Shown here piece by piece: positions 12,301-23,700 of a stretch of DNA of 64,000 nucleotides (positions are counted from its first letter, which is position 1; each line of letters opens with the position of its first letter). The notes beneath the pieces were generated by a model. It saw only the letters and a program-made list of their open reading frames with translations, had not been told where the DNA came from and did no database searches. This DNA is from Nipponacmea schrenckii. Its lineage: Eukaryota > Mollusca > Gastropoda > Lottiidae. The position numbers and the translations under genes are program-made. The stretch spans positions 5,346,208 through 5,410,207 of the forward strand of contig CM060203.1 of NCBI GenBank assembly GCA_030562195.1, given 5' to 3'.

Positions 12301-15300
12301 AATCTAATACCATAAGATTTCAGTCTATCTGGGTACTTTTTAAAGGGGATACTGTGTCCTAGCATGAACATAAAATTTTAGTTCTCGAGAAAGGTCAATA
12401 TGAGTATATATTTATCTGTGAACTTACTTGCTGTCATGAAGTAACAGAATCCCTTTTATCTGGAAAGCTCACAAAACTAAGTCATGTTTGAAAAACGCTT
12501 AAATCAATTTATTAAGCGTTTTTCAATAATCAAATGAATCTTTATGGATAATTACTTACTTTTTTGGATATCTATTTATTTGATTATGTTATTTATGGCA
12601 GCAGGTATTTAATAGAGCTCAAAATTTTCAAATTGTATGTTCATTCTAAGACCTATTATCCCTTTAATGAAGGCCAAGCTGAAAATCAAAAGACTAGGTC
12701 TACTTGCAACTAAAAACCAGAGCAAGCCTTAATTTCTACTGTAAGATATTAAAATGTACTTGCAGGTTTTCCTGTCAAAAATTCTCTTTTCAATCACTTG
12801 CTTTTTTTTTGCAGGTTTGTTATCAGATGAACAATGTAAAGCTCGTGATGCTAGACGGAAAGCAAAGGCAAAAGTCAATCCTGTTAAAACAGAACCTGTA
12901 CCAGATAGTAATGGTTTATCTTCAGACAGTAAACACCATAGTGTAGGAGATCGTAATAGTGGAACACAAGCTGCATATATCAACCCTCTTACAGTGATTA
13001 ATATTAACCCTATGAATAAGATTGCCCAGCATCACAGACAGTTAATAGAGGAAGTGTGTTTTCTCCAAGATAAATATGAGTTTCCTGATGAAGCTGATGT
13101 TGATAAAGCAACAGTAAGTAGCAGTTAAATAGTTCTAAATATTAATTCTTTGCGTGGCATAATTTAAAACATATAATCTTCTGGCTTGTTAACAGCAAGA
13201 GAACACTTGTTGAAACGTCGCAGAATAAATAAACTCAGTAATTGTTTATCTATAAAGCTTAGTTATTATAATACTACCAATTACTAAACGCCATATAAAG
13301 AATATATAATCCCATTTATGTCAATTAGTGATCGAACCAGTTCATATTATTTAAGGGTTTTAAGTGTTACACAATTCATAAGTTTCACTAATCTCTCAAT
13401 AAATATATACAAATGGTTTGTTCACAATTAAGTTTGAAATTTATAATTGTTCATCCTGACATTCTGTTGCTTAATTTGAAATCTTTTAGAATGACACAGT
13501 CATGATTTGAACAAGAATTAAAACTATACTTTGCATGGCAAAATAAATCTGTGTTTGACTACAAAAATTAGAAGTAGAAATGAGATTTATAACTGAAATT
13601 GAAAGTATTCATTATTGTTTTCAGTGTGTAAAGCCTGATATGAAAGAAGTAACAGCTGATGCTATGTTTCGGGATATGGCTGAAATGACAGTATTAATCA
13701 CTAATTTAATTGTGGAATTTGCTAAAGATTTACCCGGTTTTTCTTCCTTATCCAAAGCAGATCAGATTGTTCTGTAAAGGTAAGAACACTTCATTGATAT
13801 TACAGTATATCCTGCTCATACGACCACCTTTATTAAGAGCCCACCTTCAATAAGCGACCATAAATTCCCCCCTACGAGTTTCAATGTAATTATCGACTAT
13901 TAAAGCGGCCACCTTCATTACGCCACCAGCGGCCATGTATTTATACTCCCAATTGATTAAAATAACTCAATTTAGCGACCATGACACTTTTGATTATCTC
14001 CCGTAACAAAAATCATGTTCACGCGTCGGTGATATTCAATGAGATTATCGCTAATTGGTAATTAGATAATCTTCTATAGATTAATTTATAGCTTGTTGCT
14101 GATTAATATTGAAAGATATCATGGTATTGAATATTATAAAGTACTGTAAAGGCTTAAATATTTGTTTATCTATAAAGAATTAGTTAATAATACTACAATT
14201 ACTAAACGCCATAAAGAATATATAATCCCATTTATGTCAATTAGTGATCGAACCAGTTCATATTATTTAAGGGTATTAAGTGTTACACAATTCATAAGTT
14301 TCACTAATCTCTCAATAAATATATACAAATGGTTTGTTCACAATTAAGTTTGAAATTTATAATTGTTCATCCTGACATTCTGTTGCTTAATTTGAAATCT
14401 TTTAGAATGACACAGTCAGGATTTGAACAAGAATTAAAACTATACTTTGCATGGCAAAATAAATCTGTGTTTGACTACAAAAATTAGAAGTAGAAATGAG
14501 ATTTATAACTGAAATTGAAAGTATTCATTATTGTTTTCAGTGTGTAAAGCCTGATATGAAAGAAGTAACAGCTGATGCTATGTTTCGGGATATGGCTGAA
14601 ATGACAGTATTAATCACTAATTTAATTGTGGAATTTGCTAAAGATTTACCCGGTTTTTCTTCCTTATCCAAAGCAGATCAGATTGTTCTATTAAAGGTAA
14701 GAACACTTCATTGATATTATTAGGGTTGAAAGAGTTTTTCCGTGAACCAATATCTGGTTGAACACAGGTAACAATAAAAACAGGTTCAGATCTAAGATGA
14801 AAGAGGTCCTTTTCTGACAGAATTTTAATACTTTACTGGTCTTTAATAGTTCTTTTCTAAAACCTGTGTTATTTTAGTTCAATTAATAATTGAGTGGTTT
14901 ATGTGATGCAGTATCAATTATCAAAAAATGTTTGGCAAGAAATTGTCTTTTGACTTCAAGATTTATCTACCCTTGTTTCCCTTTTCGTGTCATATACAAC
15001 TTTACCGCAGTTATCATGTTCATGTTGAATCAACTGTACAGATTCATTAAAACAATAACATACGCTGATTCCACCACAGGTATAAAATTGACCTATCAAT
15101 AAATACAATATGTGACAAAAACACCAGCTGGTAGACAGGATCATTGCAGAGTTGTTCTTGTGATATGGTTTAAGGGATTTCTTGAAGCATGTATATATTG
15201 AACATAGTGGCATTTTGATTTATTTAAATCCAATTATATGATAAAATCTTTCTTAACAGGCTGCCTCTAGTGAAGTAATGGCTATAAGAGCAGCAAGATG

Positions 15301-15990
15301 TTATGATTTAGAAACTCGATGTATAGTTTTTGCTAATGGTGTACCCTGTACCTTGGATAACATGAAAGCCACTGGAATGGGAGAATATGCCGAATTAACT
15401 TATCAGTTCTGCCATAATGTGGCTGTCATGGAAACTGATAATGCAGAATATGCCTTACTTACTGCTATCTCAATATTTTCTGGTAAGTATTGATGGAAAG
15501 AACTTTGACTGACACTTTATCATTGGCTCACTGACTATTCCAGATCATCACATGGCACTACAATCAACACTGACTATTGACTTTTACATGTACATCGAGA
15601 TTAGGACCTGTAACTAAGCAAAGTAATGTCATTTTAGAAAAAGTGCTTTCAAACCTCACAAATTGACACAATGGCTTAGTTGATCAACATGCTGGCTATT
15701 TGTTTGACTGTGATTTCTTCTCTATTATAGAACGACCAGGTTTAACTGAGAAAGATAGAGTGGAGGAAGTCCAGTATCGATATGTTAGTGCTCTCGAATC
15801 CTATGAACATATAAAGCGTCATAAAGGAGCCTGTTCGTTTGGGAGAATTTTAAGCCTTCTCCCTGACTTACGTTCAATTAGTGCTGAACATTCAAAAACA
15901 ATCGTGGAGATAAGTCAACAATCTTCTCAAATGCCCGGTGATTATTGTGATGTCAAAGACATTTATGTGGATCCTCCAGAAGGCACATGA
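9311..15990 (+). CDS. EcR: Ecdysone receptor homologue (NR1H-type nuclear receptor)
   Basis: Ligand-regulated transcription factor of the EcR/LXR/FXR group; EcR acts in the nucleus as a heterodimer with RXR/USP. Spliced CDS: 9311-9377, 11015-11173, 11650-11754, 12139-12279, 12815-13113, 14541-14696, 15260-15482, 15731-15990. All junctions are GT-AG and in phase; the sum is 1410 nt, 469 residues plus stop. The DNA-binding domain is about residues 89-154, with zinc cysteines at 89, 92, 106, 109 and 125, 131, 141, 144, P-box CEGCKG and D-box RYGGN. The ligand-binding domain runs from about residue 225 to the end and carries the NR signature [20 protein letters not shown]. The start is the first in-frame ATG after an in-frame TAG at 9263. 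An extra broken copy of exon 6 lies at 13625-13779. EcR genes are known in molluscs and annelids, but whether they bind ecdysteroids there is unsettled. Alternative N-terminal isoforms are likely and not visible. Confidence 0.93.
9453..10538. mobile_element. Non-autonomous pogo/Tigger-like DNA transposon, EcR intron 1
   Basis: The left end is CAGTAAAACCTGGATTATCC; the right end, read on the other strand, is CAGTAAAACCTGGATAATCC. Both ends are flanked by TA (9451-9452 and 10539-10540), the target duplication of Tc1/mariner-superfamily elements. Inside, 'gccggttt' and 'caggtt' motifs recur near both ends as subterminal repeats. No transposase frame is visible in 1086 bp, so it is a deletion derivative or decayed copy. 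Confidence 0.8.
11015..11173 (+). CDS. EcR: EcR exon 2, N-terminal A/B region
   Basis: The acceptor TTTTTATAG ends at 11014 and the donor AAAG|GTAGGT is at 11174. Encodes about residues 23-75, an unstructured acidic, Ser/Thr/His-containing A/B region ending in a basic KRKK. Both phases fit the neighbouring exons. Confidence 0.88.
11650..11754 (+). CDS. EcR: EcR exon 3, first zinc finger
   Basis: Acceptor TTATTGTAG, donor AAAG|GTGTGT. Residues 76-110 include [20 protein letters not shown] and the P-box. The intron after 'CEGCK' splits the two zinc fingers, a common nuclear-receptor gene layout. Confidence 0.95.
11789..11870 (+). repeat. 17-bp tandem repeat, five units, EcR intron 3
   Basis: Units of aataaatctgacaatgc begin at 11789, 11806, 11823, 11840 and 11857; the last two start 'ag' instead of 'aa'. 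The array begins 35 bases after the exon 3 donor. No other role seen. Confidence 0.9.
12139..12279 (+). CDS. EcR: EcR exon 4, second zinc finger
   Basis: Acceptor TATAATTTCAG, donor GAGT|GTAAGT. Residues 111-157: [19 protein letters not shown], then the finger cysteines and [11 protein letters not shown]. The [12 protein letters not shown] run is characteristic of EcR-type receptors. Confidence 0.95.
12341..12667. mobile_element. Fold-back MITE, copy 2, EcR intron 4
   Basis: TTAAAGGGGATACTGTGTCC on the left faces TTAAAGGGATAATAGGTCTT (read on the other strand) on the right, with the central AAAACGCTTAAATC hairpin. Same family as 4985-5317. TTAA at each end. Confidence 0.75.
12815..13113 (+). 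CDS. EcR: EcR exon 5, hinge and start of ligand-binding domain
   Basis: A long pyrimidine tract and GCAG precede 12815; donor ACA|GTAAGT. It completes Cys158 and continues with [20 protein letters not shown], the C-terminal extension of the DNA-binding domain, then a flexible hinge, then helix-1-like [20 protein letters not shown]. 99 codons, ending in phase 0. Confidence 0.93.
13198..13260 (+). repeat. Dispersed 'cgaaacgtcgca' repeat fragment
   Basis: Diverged copy of the family also seen at about 2945 and 48710. It sits at the left boundary of the duplicated EcR exon segment and may have helped the duplication. Confidence 0.45.
13242..13802 (+). repeat. Upstream copy of a duplicated EcR segment
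   Basis: Bases 13242-13802 match 14162-14719 with about eight small differences over about 560 bases. The segment covers intron sequence, the exon 6 acceptor, the exon and the donor. The pair is tandem and in the same orientation, offset by about 920 bases, with a transposon-like fragment between the copies. Confidence 0.9.
13625..13779 (+). pseudogene. EcR: Broken duplicate of EcR exon 6
   Basis: Near-identical to the functional exon at 14541-14696, with the same acceptor (TTGTTTTCAG) and donor (AAAG|GTAAGA), but 155 nt instead of 156. Close to its 3' end CTATTAAAG has become CTGTAAAG, so the frame reads ...DQIVL then TAA inside the nuclear-receptor signature. If spliced in, it would stop the protein after 308 residues, giving a receptor with its DNA-binding domain but most of the ligand-binding domain missing, or a transcript removed by nonsense-mediated decay. 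Assembly error is an alternative. Confidence 0.85.
13803..14158. mobile_element. Possible pogo/Tigger-like fragment between exon copies
   Basis: It starts directly after TA with CAGTATATCCTGCTCATACG, resembling terminal sequences of pogo/Tigger-type elements, and has further 'gcgacca' motifs inside. The right end shows only ...TACTG|TA and no clear matching inverted repeat, so it is a fragment or a misread. No transposase frame. Confidence 0.35.
14541..14696 (+). CDS. EcR: EcR exon 6, nuclear-receptor signature exon
   Basis: Residues 258-309: [20 protein letters not shown], then [19 protein letters not shown] and [13 protein letters not shown]. This covers helix 3 to helix 5 of the ligand-binding domain, including part of the coactivator groove. 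Phase 0 at both ends, so skipping it would keep the frame. It is the intact copy of the tandem pair. Confidence 0.95.
15260..15482 (+). CDS. EcR: EcR exon 7, central ligand-binding domain
   Basis: Acceptor CTTAACAG, donor TCTG|GTAAGT. Residues 310-383: [20 protein letters not shown], a beta-turn region with [16 protein letters not shown], and helix 7-8 sequence ending in [14 protein letters not shown], which is typical of the NR1 subfamily. Confidence 0.95.
15731..15990 (+). CDS. EcR: EcR last exon, end of ligand-binding domain
   Basis: Acceptor CTATTATAG. Residues 384-469: [19 protein letters not shown] (helix 9), an [13 protein letters not shown] stretch, then the helix 10-11 region [17 protein letters not shown], ending ...[19 protein letters not shown] and TGA. 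The usual AF-2 helix (two hydrophobics, any, Glu, two hydrophobics) is not clear here; DVKDIYV sits in its place. Confidence 0.92.
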
Positions 15991-16090
15991 ATCCTGCCAA
16001 AAGTATGAAACTGTTCTGTATGGCTGTATAATTGTTTTTGGGCGTTATATGTTCCATAGACCACTGACATATTAAGAGAGTTCTTGGGTG

Positions 16091-16096
16091 AATAAA
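16091..16096 (+). terminator. Candidate poly(A) signal of EcR
   Basis: AATAAA about 100 bases after the EcR stop codon. It is the first canonical signal downstream; the transcript may extend to later signals in this AT-rich sequence. Confidence 0.4.
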
Positions 16097-16099
16097 AGT

Positions 16100-19000
16100 T
16101 TTGGATAGGTTAGTGTTCATAACAATGAAGAATCCTGCTAAAAATCGGAAATCAAAAGTTAATGTGTGCAAGTTGAATCACCAAGTACATGAATGTAAAA
16201 CAGGAGTGAGATGTCCAGCCAATGATCGATGTGTTAAAGGGCATGCGAGGTTATTTGGTTTAAAATCTTCAACCCTTAAAATTTGTAAGACACTAGACTG
16301 AATGACAAAAAAGATTCAAGGAATGTTTATTTCTATGTATCACTCACTCACTTACTTCAATGTTCTTAATAAATTACATAAAAATAAAAAGTGAAAGTTC
16401 AGATTTTTCATATTAGAAAGTTAACACAGTGATGAAAATTTATCATTTGGCAGCATTGGTCCTAAACTTACACTTTTATGATACATTGGTTAGAAAGTTA
16501 GAAAAAGGGATGTGATGGAATAAATACTTGGATTATTGAATGGTTTGTAACAGCAGTTCAATCATCGCAAAATAAGAATTTATGAGGCATGGGAAACATT
16601 GCTACCCAATTTCTAATTATCAGGAAGTGACAATGTTTGGAATATTGATATGTGACTAAAATGGCTTATTCATGGTAATTTCTTCTTAATGTGTCAGTGA
16701 AGATAAGTGAATGGTTGATATTAACATGTGGCTTGTTAGAGATTAATCAACAGGGCCTTAGTTTTATTCAACTTGATTTTATTTCATTTTCTTTGGTTTT
16801 AATGAATGTCAAATTTAATTTTAAGGGAACTAATTCTGCCAAATATAACAATTCATTCATTACTCAGTGTCTTATAGTAGGTTATATAATGGCAGGAATA
16901 GTTGTTTAAATCAGTCATGATTATAAAATATTTTTGTTGTTTTGTTATTGCTTTGTTAGAAATATAACAAGGTTTGGACTTAATTTATAGAAAATTTTAT
17001 GAAAATTTGACCAAAAAAAATAGAACTGTTCTGTGTATGGATCAGATTGTTAAATGTTCTGTCAAAACCTTGATATATCTAATTTGTTTTCTGTTTTGTT
17101 TAAAGATATTATCCCATATAACTAACCGATTAAAATGGCCTTTAATATGTTCATATGATTCACGTATATAAGTGGGCCTAATTCCTTAATTCATTTGCTA
17201 AATGCTTTCTAGAAATGAAAGATGTCTCAAAATGTTGGAAGACGCAAATATTCCCGAAGAAATAATTTGGAATTCATCTGTAAGATTAAGTCATCTGATT
17301 AGTCAATTGTACAGCTTTCTCAGCCAATCAGATTACTGTATTTCTTTTAAATCTGTGAATAATAATTTTAGATTATGTCCAACATTTGCCAACTCATAAG
17401 TGCAGCTATTAATGTATATTTGCTTTGAATTTATTAACCAGGCTTAATCAGACTAGCTGGGTTATGTTGGATACCTATCACTGTTTTAATTTATAACTTC
17501 TCTAGCAGGTTATTAGGGTTCATTGAATCGTTATTGGGATGTGAAATTGAGCTCATGTTTAGCATTAGAAATATTAGATTAGTCTTTGTTCGGATACATT
17601 TGTTTGTAAATCAAATTTTACTTATTATTTTAGATTAATAGGACTTAGTAATTAACGTAACTAAGTTAGTATTGATAGTCTGAGAACAATTTTGCATCGT
17701 TGAAAATTTGAAGTTTTGCTGGTCTACGTCTTGTAAAAACACAACTTTACAACAAAAATGTCTCAAATCTGTAAAAGCGAATATCAGTATGATAATATGT
17801 GTATATTTTTATTAATGCCAAATGATCCTAAGATTTGTCAAGTTATAATTCTCATTCACATAAAATTAGCAGCGAAATTTGATTTATGAACTACAGAACA
17901 AAGACGATAGGCATTACTACATTAATCTTGTTTTCACCATATCATTAGTATGTAATGTAAATATTGTATATAGGTAATACTAATATGATATATCATTGTA
18001 AATATTGGACTTTCTCTTTTATATTAATTAACATTTTAATTCTAGATCACTTACTATTACATCACAACTTTAATATTTATACATTTTAAATAACATAAAA
18101 ATTTGCTGGCAGATTTCAGATTGCTTATTTTCTATCATTTAAAAAAAAGATATGTTCTGGAAACATTATGCATTATGAAAAAAGTTATGCTCCATCATTA
18201 TCTGTCTTTAATAAGGTGAAAAAGTTGGACATCTTCCTCTTTCTATTACAATCTTAGATAAAAATAAATGTATGGAAAGATGTAAACTTCCTTGAAAAGA
18301 AAATGAAAGTGTTATAATGTTTATTGATGATAAAAGGGAAGTCCTGATTTATAATTGTCTACAGTTATTTATATATATCTAGGATATCTGCAAGATATTA
18401 GTGCTTATTGTGGAATAAGTCAATAGCCTCTACATACCTTGTTATGGTGGTTGATATGTTAAATTTCAAACTTCTATCAATAACTCTGGCTGCACAGATA
18501 CTTTGGTTTTAAGATCATCCTTAGTACAGGTTACTAAATAGATAATGTGAACTGGTCCATGTGTTAGAAGTGTTCTAGATGTATATAAATATATGTAACA
18601 AATTATATGAAAATGTGCTTTTTAAATGATACCTGTGATGTCATTATTGTATTGTGCTCAATCAGAATTATTATCAGTTCTAGCTACCTACAAAAACATT
18701 TTATAAATCAGATATTACCCTCTACAACAGGTCAAGTTATAGTTCAAACAAACTATGTTTGTATGATATCCTCGTCTACTCTTCGAGGTTGAATAAACTT
18801 CTCTGACATAACAATAGCAATATATAGATAGAAGACCGTTAAAAAACAAAGCCAGTGTTTATGAAAGTAATCAGTAACTGAAATACAACCATTTCTATTT
18901 GTCCTATTAAAGTATAACAGCTAAATAAGGTTGAATACTTTATAGAATGTTTTCCATATTTTATCAAACAAATATCAGTTGTTTTTGTGGGTAGCTCTGT

Positions 19001-19925
19001 GACTTTAAGAATGGCTATGATGAAATTGTTGATAAAACAAAGTTTTATAGGTGGCTCAGTCCTGGTCAAAACACAATTTACAATTCAAGCAATTACTTGT
19101 ACGTTTTAATATTATATGGGGTCTTTCCCTTAAACTATTGAATGTAAATCTTAAGCAATATGAAATGGCACATGAAATGCCTGCTGAACTTAGCAGCCTT
19201 TTTTACTTAAACTTTTCTATAACATACTGTAAAAGGACTGAGCACCAGTTGTTATGTAGGTGTTATAGTTCTTTAGATGAGGCCCATGACTTCACTCAAT
19301 TCCTCCAATCAAATTCCATCATCCATATATATTCATATGTAAATTCATATATAGGGCATTTCCAGATAATCAATGACACCATTGGGGTCTTCTAGATTCC
19401 AGACCAAGAAAAATAGTACATCAATGATACTGATGCATGCCACAGATATCAAAAGGTAGAATATGTTATCAATGACTATGACTCTGAGTGGTTTAAGTTA
19501 CCATATTATCCATCTTTGATAAATGTCATCTGTCCAGTAACATACAAGGCTTGTGATATCATTGAGATACTATTGATATACTTAGTGTAAATTGGTTGTT
19601 TGAAGGAATTGAGGCTTTAAAAGTTAGTAATTTACACTAGCATTGATTGGTTCACTCTTTGATGGTTCATTGATAGTGCAGTTATGAAGAATTTTGAATT
19701 ACTTCGGTACAAATCCAAGCATGCAAGCAACATCAAGCCAAAACTGTGCACCCTTACATGCTAGTTTTAATTGCTCTAAATTAATATTGTATATTTGTAT
19801 ATATATAGTAACCATGAGACCTATATTAACATTTATTGTAATTCAATTTATACATGTATATACACTTTTTTTAGTTGGATTACAATGTGGCAGATGCCAG
19901 ATTCAATGTCTTGGCAGAGTGTCAG
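16100..19925. other. Non-coding stretch downstream of EcR
   Basis: No supported gene. Several 60-115 codon open frames on both strands (for example 16691-16909 and 19051-19395) have AT-driven composition, no domain and no splice support. The sequence may include long 3' UTR forms of EcR. Confidence 0.4.
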
Positions 19926-20730
19926 ATTCATATACATTGTCAGTTTCTTATGTTAACAATATTGTCAGGTTTCAATTTTAAAAAATTGCAGGGTTCCTAT
20001 GTTTAAAATATTGTCAAGTACCTATATAAACAAAATTGCCAGGTTTCAATGTTAACAATATTGTTGGGTTCCTATGTTAACAATAATGTCCGGTTCCTAT
20101 ATTAACAATATTGTCAGGTTCCTATGTTAACAAAATTGCCGGTTTCAATGTTAACAATATTGTCAGGTTTCAATGTTAACAATATTGTCAGGTTCCTATA
20201 TTTACAATTTACAATTTACAATATTGTTGGGTTCATATTTTAACAATAATATCAGGTTCCTATATTAACAATATTACCAGGTTCCTATGTTAACAAAATT
20301 GCCAAGTTTCAATGTTAACAATATTGTCAGGTTCCTATATTTACATATGTTAACAACATTGTCAGGTTCCTATGTAAATAATATTGGCAGGTTCCTATGT
20401 TAACAATATTGTTGGGTTCATATGTTAACAATATTGTCAGGTTCCCATGTTAATAATATTGGCAGGTTCCTATATTAACAATATTGTTGGGTTCTTATAT
20501 TAACAAAATTGTCAAGTTTCAATATTAACAAAATTGCTGGGTTTAAGTGTTAATATTGTCAGGTTCCTATATTAACAATATTGTCAGGTTCCTATGTTAA
20601 CAATATTGTTGGGTTCCTATGTTAACAAAATTGCCAGGTTTCAGTGTTAACCATATTGGCAGGTTCCAATGTTAACAATATTGTTGGGTTCATATACAAT
20701 ATTGTCAAGTTCCTATGTTGACAATTTTGA
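19926..20730 (+). repeat. Minisatellite, about 25-bp unit
   Basis: About 30 imperfect units of aacaatattgtcaggttcct followed by 'atgtt'. Variants alternate 'ggttcctat', 'ggtttcaat' and 'gggttcatat', and some units are shortened. GTTAAC occurs in most units. No open frame runs through it. Confidence 0.92.
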
Positions 20731-23700
20731 TATCAATGTTATTTTGCCTGATTTAAACAAAATAATCTTTGAATAATGTATCTGTTTGACTCCTGCTAAA
20801 ATAGGCAACTCTGATGTTGGTTTTTGAAAAAAAGGGGCTGGATAAACCCCTTCATCTGAAATGTTCAGCCAAATCACATAAGAGAAGTTAATTATCATTT
20901 GTATTTTGGGCAAGTTAAGTATGAGTAGGGCAGAGTAGTTGATAGGCTAACTCCACTGACTCTATGAGTAGTGCCACATCAATAAAACTGGTATACATAA
21001 AATTCAACAGAATTCTTCGCAAATTTAGTCGAACCAGAAACACCACCCTCTGCTTTTTTAGAGGGGAAAGAAGACAGATTTTTTTGATAAGTGACAACGA
21101 AAAATTGAAACAGAATTAAAGCAATAACTTTTAACAAAAATTTCATTCTTTGATATTATATTTTAGTTGTTAATTTTTACAAATTCACTAAATGTTTGAT
21201 AGAATTGAAGACATAATAAAATGTTAGATATGCCACATTAAGTGTTCTGGTTTGTTGGTTTGGATTTCAATGTAAAATATAAAATAGAAAACTAATTTTT
21301 TGAAATCATTTCACTTTACTTACATAACAATCATAGAAATCAGCAAATACATTAAAATCTACTAATAGACTTTGAAGATAGTATAGTTTAGATACATTTT
21401 CTTTAGTTTAAACAAGGTTTTCAGTTAGATCTAACATAACTTGCTATAGGACTAGATATGGATTTTTCTGGATTTATAAACAAACTACTTAAATATTGTT
21501 TGGAACTGCATTCATGGCATCTGAAAATAATCAACAATATAGCTTGTTTAACAGAGAAGCTTTCTATAATGAATGACGACCCTAAGTCACTTCTATAAAC
21601 TAATTCTAGAACTTCAGTTAGGGACACAGCCTGAAATAGGTCAGTTGTTTGAAGATGGTATAGTGTCAAACTATCAGTAAGTAACAACATGATGATATGT
21701 GCTATATAACATTAAATATTATACCTTCCTCTGTAAAATATATAATAGCAGCTTCCAGATTCAACATAGACATCTTCTGTTATAAGTAAATTTATAATCA
21801 TGTTAGCCTTTCTGAGGTTTTTAAGTACACAGTTCTAAATAGGTGTTTGTCACACCATGTTAAGTGCCCATCTGTTTTAGTATTTCCTGTTATCAACCTG
21901 TTTTTGATAAATATATTTATGAAATTGTCAGATTATGAGCTAGTCTCTTGCTGATAACCAATTGTTGTGATATCATTAAAAGGTAAAAGCAAGGAAATAC
22001 AAGTGTTGATTCACTGTTTATGGCCATTATATAAAGAAGTTGAGAAGCCACAAGAACCCTTTTTTTTTAAATTTCACTCATGTCAAGATTTTAGGAAATA
22101 CAGTAATCTGATTGGATGACATCATGTTTAAAATCAATTTAAATGAAGTGTCAATCACTAGACTGGATCATTAACAATCATCTTGTAAATTAAGAAACAA
22201 GTCTAATTTACTATGGCAGTATGAATTTTCATTTCAAGTCAGGAAACAATAAAAGCAATTTTGGTCACAATATGATATACTGCTGTCAACATGAGTCAGG
22301 TATATACTATAAATGCACAATGAATTGGTGATATTGTCTTGTCCTTGTGAAGTGTTGAATATAATATTTGATATGATATCACCTATGTCTATCTCTATCT
22401 ATCAGTCCTTTCTTTTGTTTGCACAATATTAGTGGGAAATTCAACATACTATTAGAAACTTGAGGTCCAAACTTCTAGCAGAATTAGTGGCAATAAACAC
22501 AATATTTAAGATTAGTTGGCATTAATCTACAAGAAAAATTTATATTTGTATTGTATGTGTGGCTGGCCATTTTTTACAGATTGATCTTTGGACCATCATA
22601 AATTTATTATTAACATACATCCCAGAATGCAGCTGCAATTGTATTAAACTTTATTCAGATTATTATTACATTTTTTACCCATACAGGCAGTGTTATTAAG
22701 AGAAATTAATAGTATAACAAGACTAACAAACAATATATATATGATATAATAATTAAGTAACAATCTTATGATAACACTGTATGAGCATGTGAAAGGTTGA
22801 GTTAATAAATGTCAGAAATAGTATATCTTTATATCTTGTGCTTCTTTATTTCAAATAGCTTCAATTGATATATTGGTTGATCTATATTGTTAGACTTGTC
22901 TCAGCTTAATTCAGTTCTAATACATGTACATAGTTTGTAACTAATGTGTCAAGAATTTAAATAGCCTTAAGTCCTACTTATATAAATTAATTTTCAGGTA
23001 AATATTGGTATTGAAATTTTAATGTTAATATATTTCAATAACAAGGCCTTTAGATTGTATTTTGCCCAAATCCAAAGTGTGCGGTTTTGTAAAGATTTCA
23101 AATAATAAGATAACACATTATTTCCTATTTCCTTCTTTCTTCATTTTCTTGTTTGGTTTTCGCAGTTGTTGTATTATTTTTGTAAAAATTGATGTAATTA
23201 TTGTAATATAATGAAAGCTAATTAACAAATGATGTATATTAATTCAATATTTGTTGTTATTATCCTCTTTTGGTAAACTTCAGGCCTACAGTGATGGGGG
23301 ACTCCCCAAGGGGGAGAGGTTTTTATTTGTTATTCTGCTAGATGAAGAACTAATAAATACCAACAGAAATTCTAAGAAACCGTGTGTTGTTACCTGTACA
23401 CTGTATAAAGATCTTCTCAGTTCCTTTCAAATCATAGAGCAATTGGGTTCGGTATAGTGATATTGTGTCATAGCATGAACATAAAATTTAAGCTCTTGTG
23501 TGTGTATATATATATTCATCAGTGAACCCACCTGGAGTAATAGAACCCCTGTAAAACCTGAAATGTAAGAAAGTTTTGAACAGTTTAGTTCAGCATGATA
23601 GAACCCCTGTAAAACCTGAAATGTAAGAAAGTTTTGAACAGTTTAGTTCAGCATGATATTTCGTTTGATGGGAGACAATCGCTGTAGCTATCTTCGTTAT

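Noticed and set aside
16101..16301. 66-codon frame after EcR, Cys and Lys rich
   Set aside because: It lies in the EcR 3' region after a stop and a poly(A) signal; no splice evidence or family.
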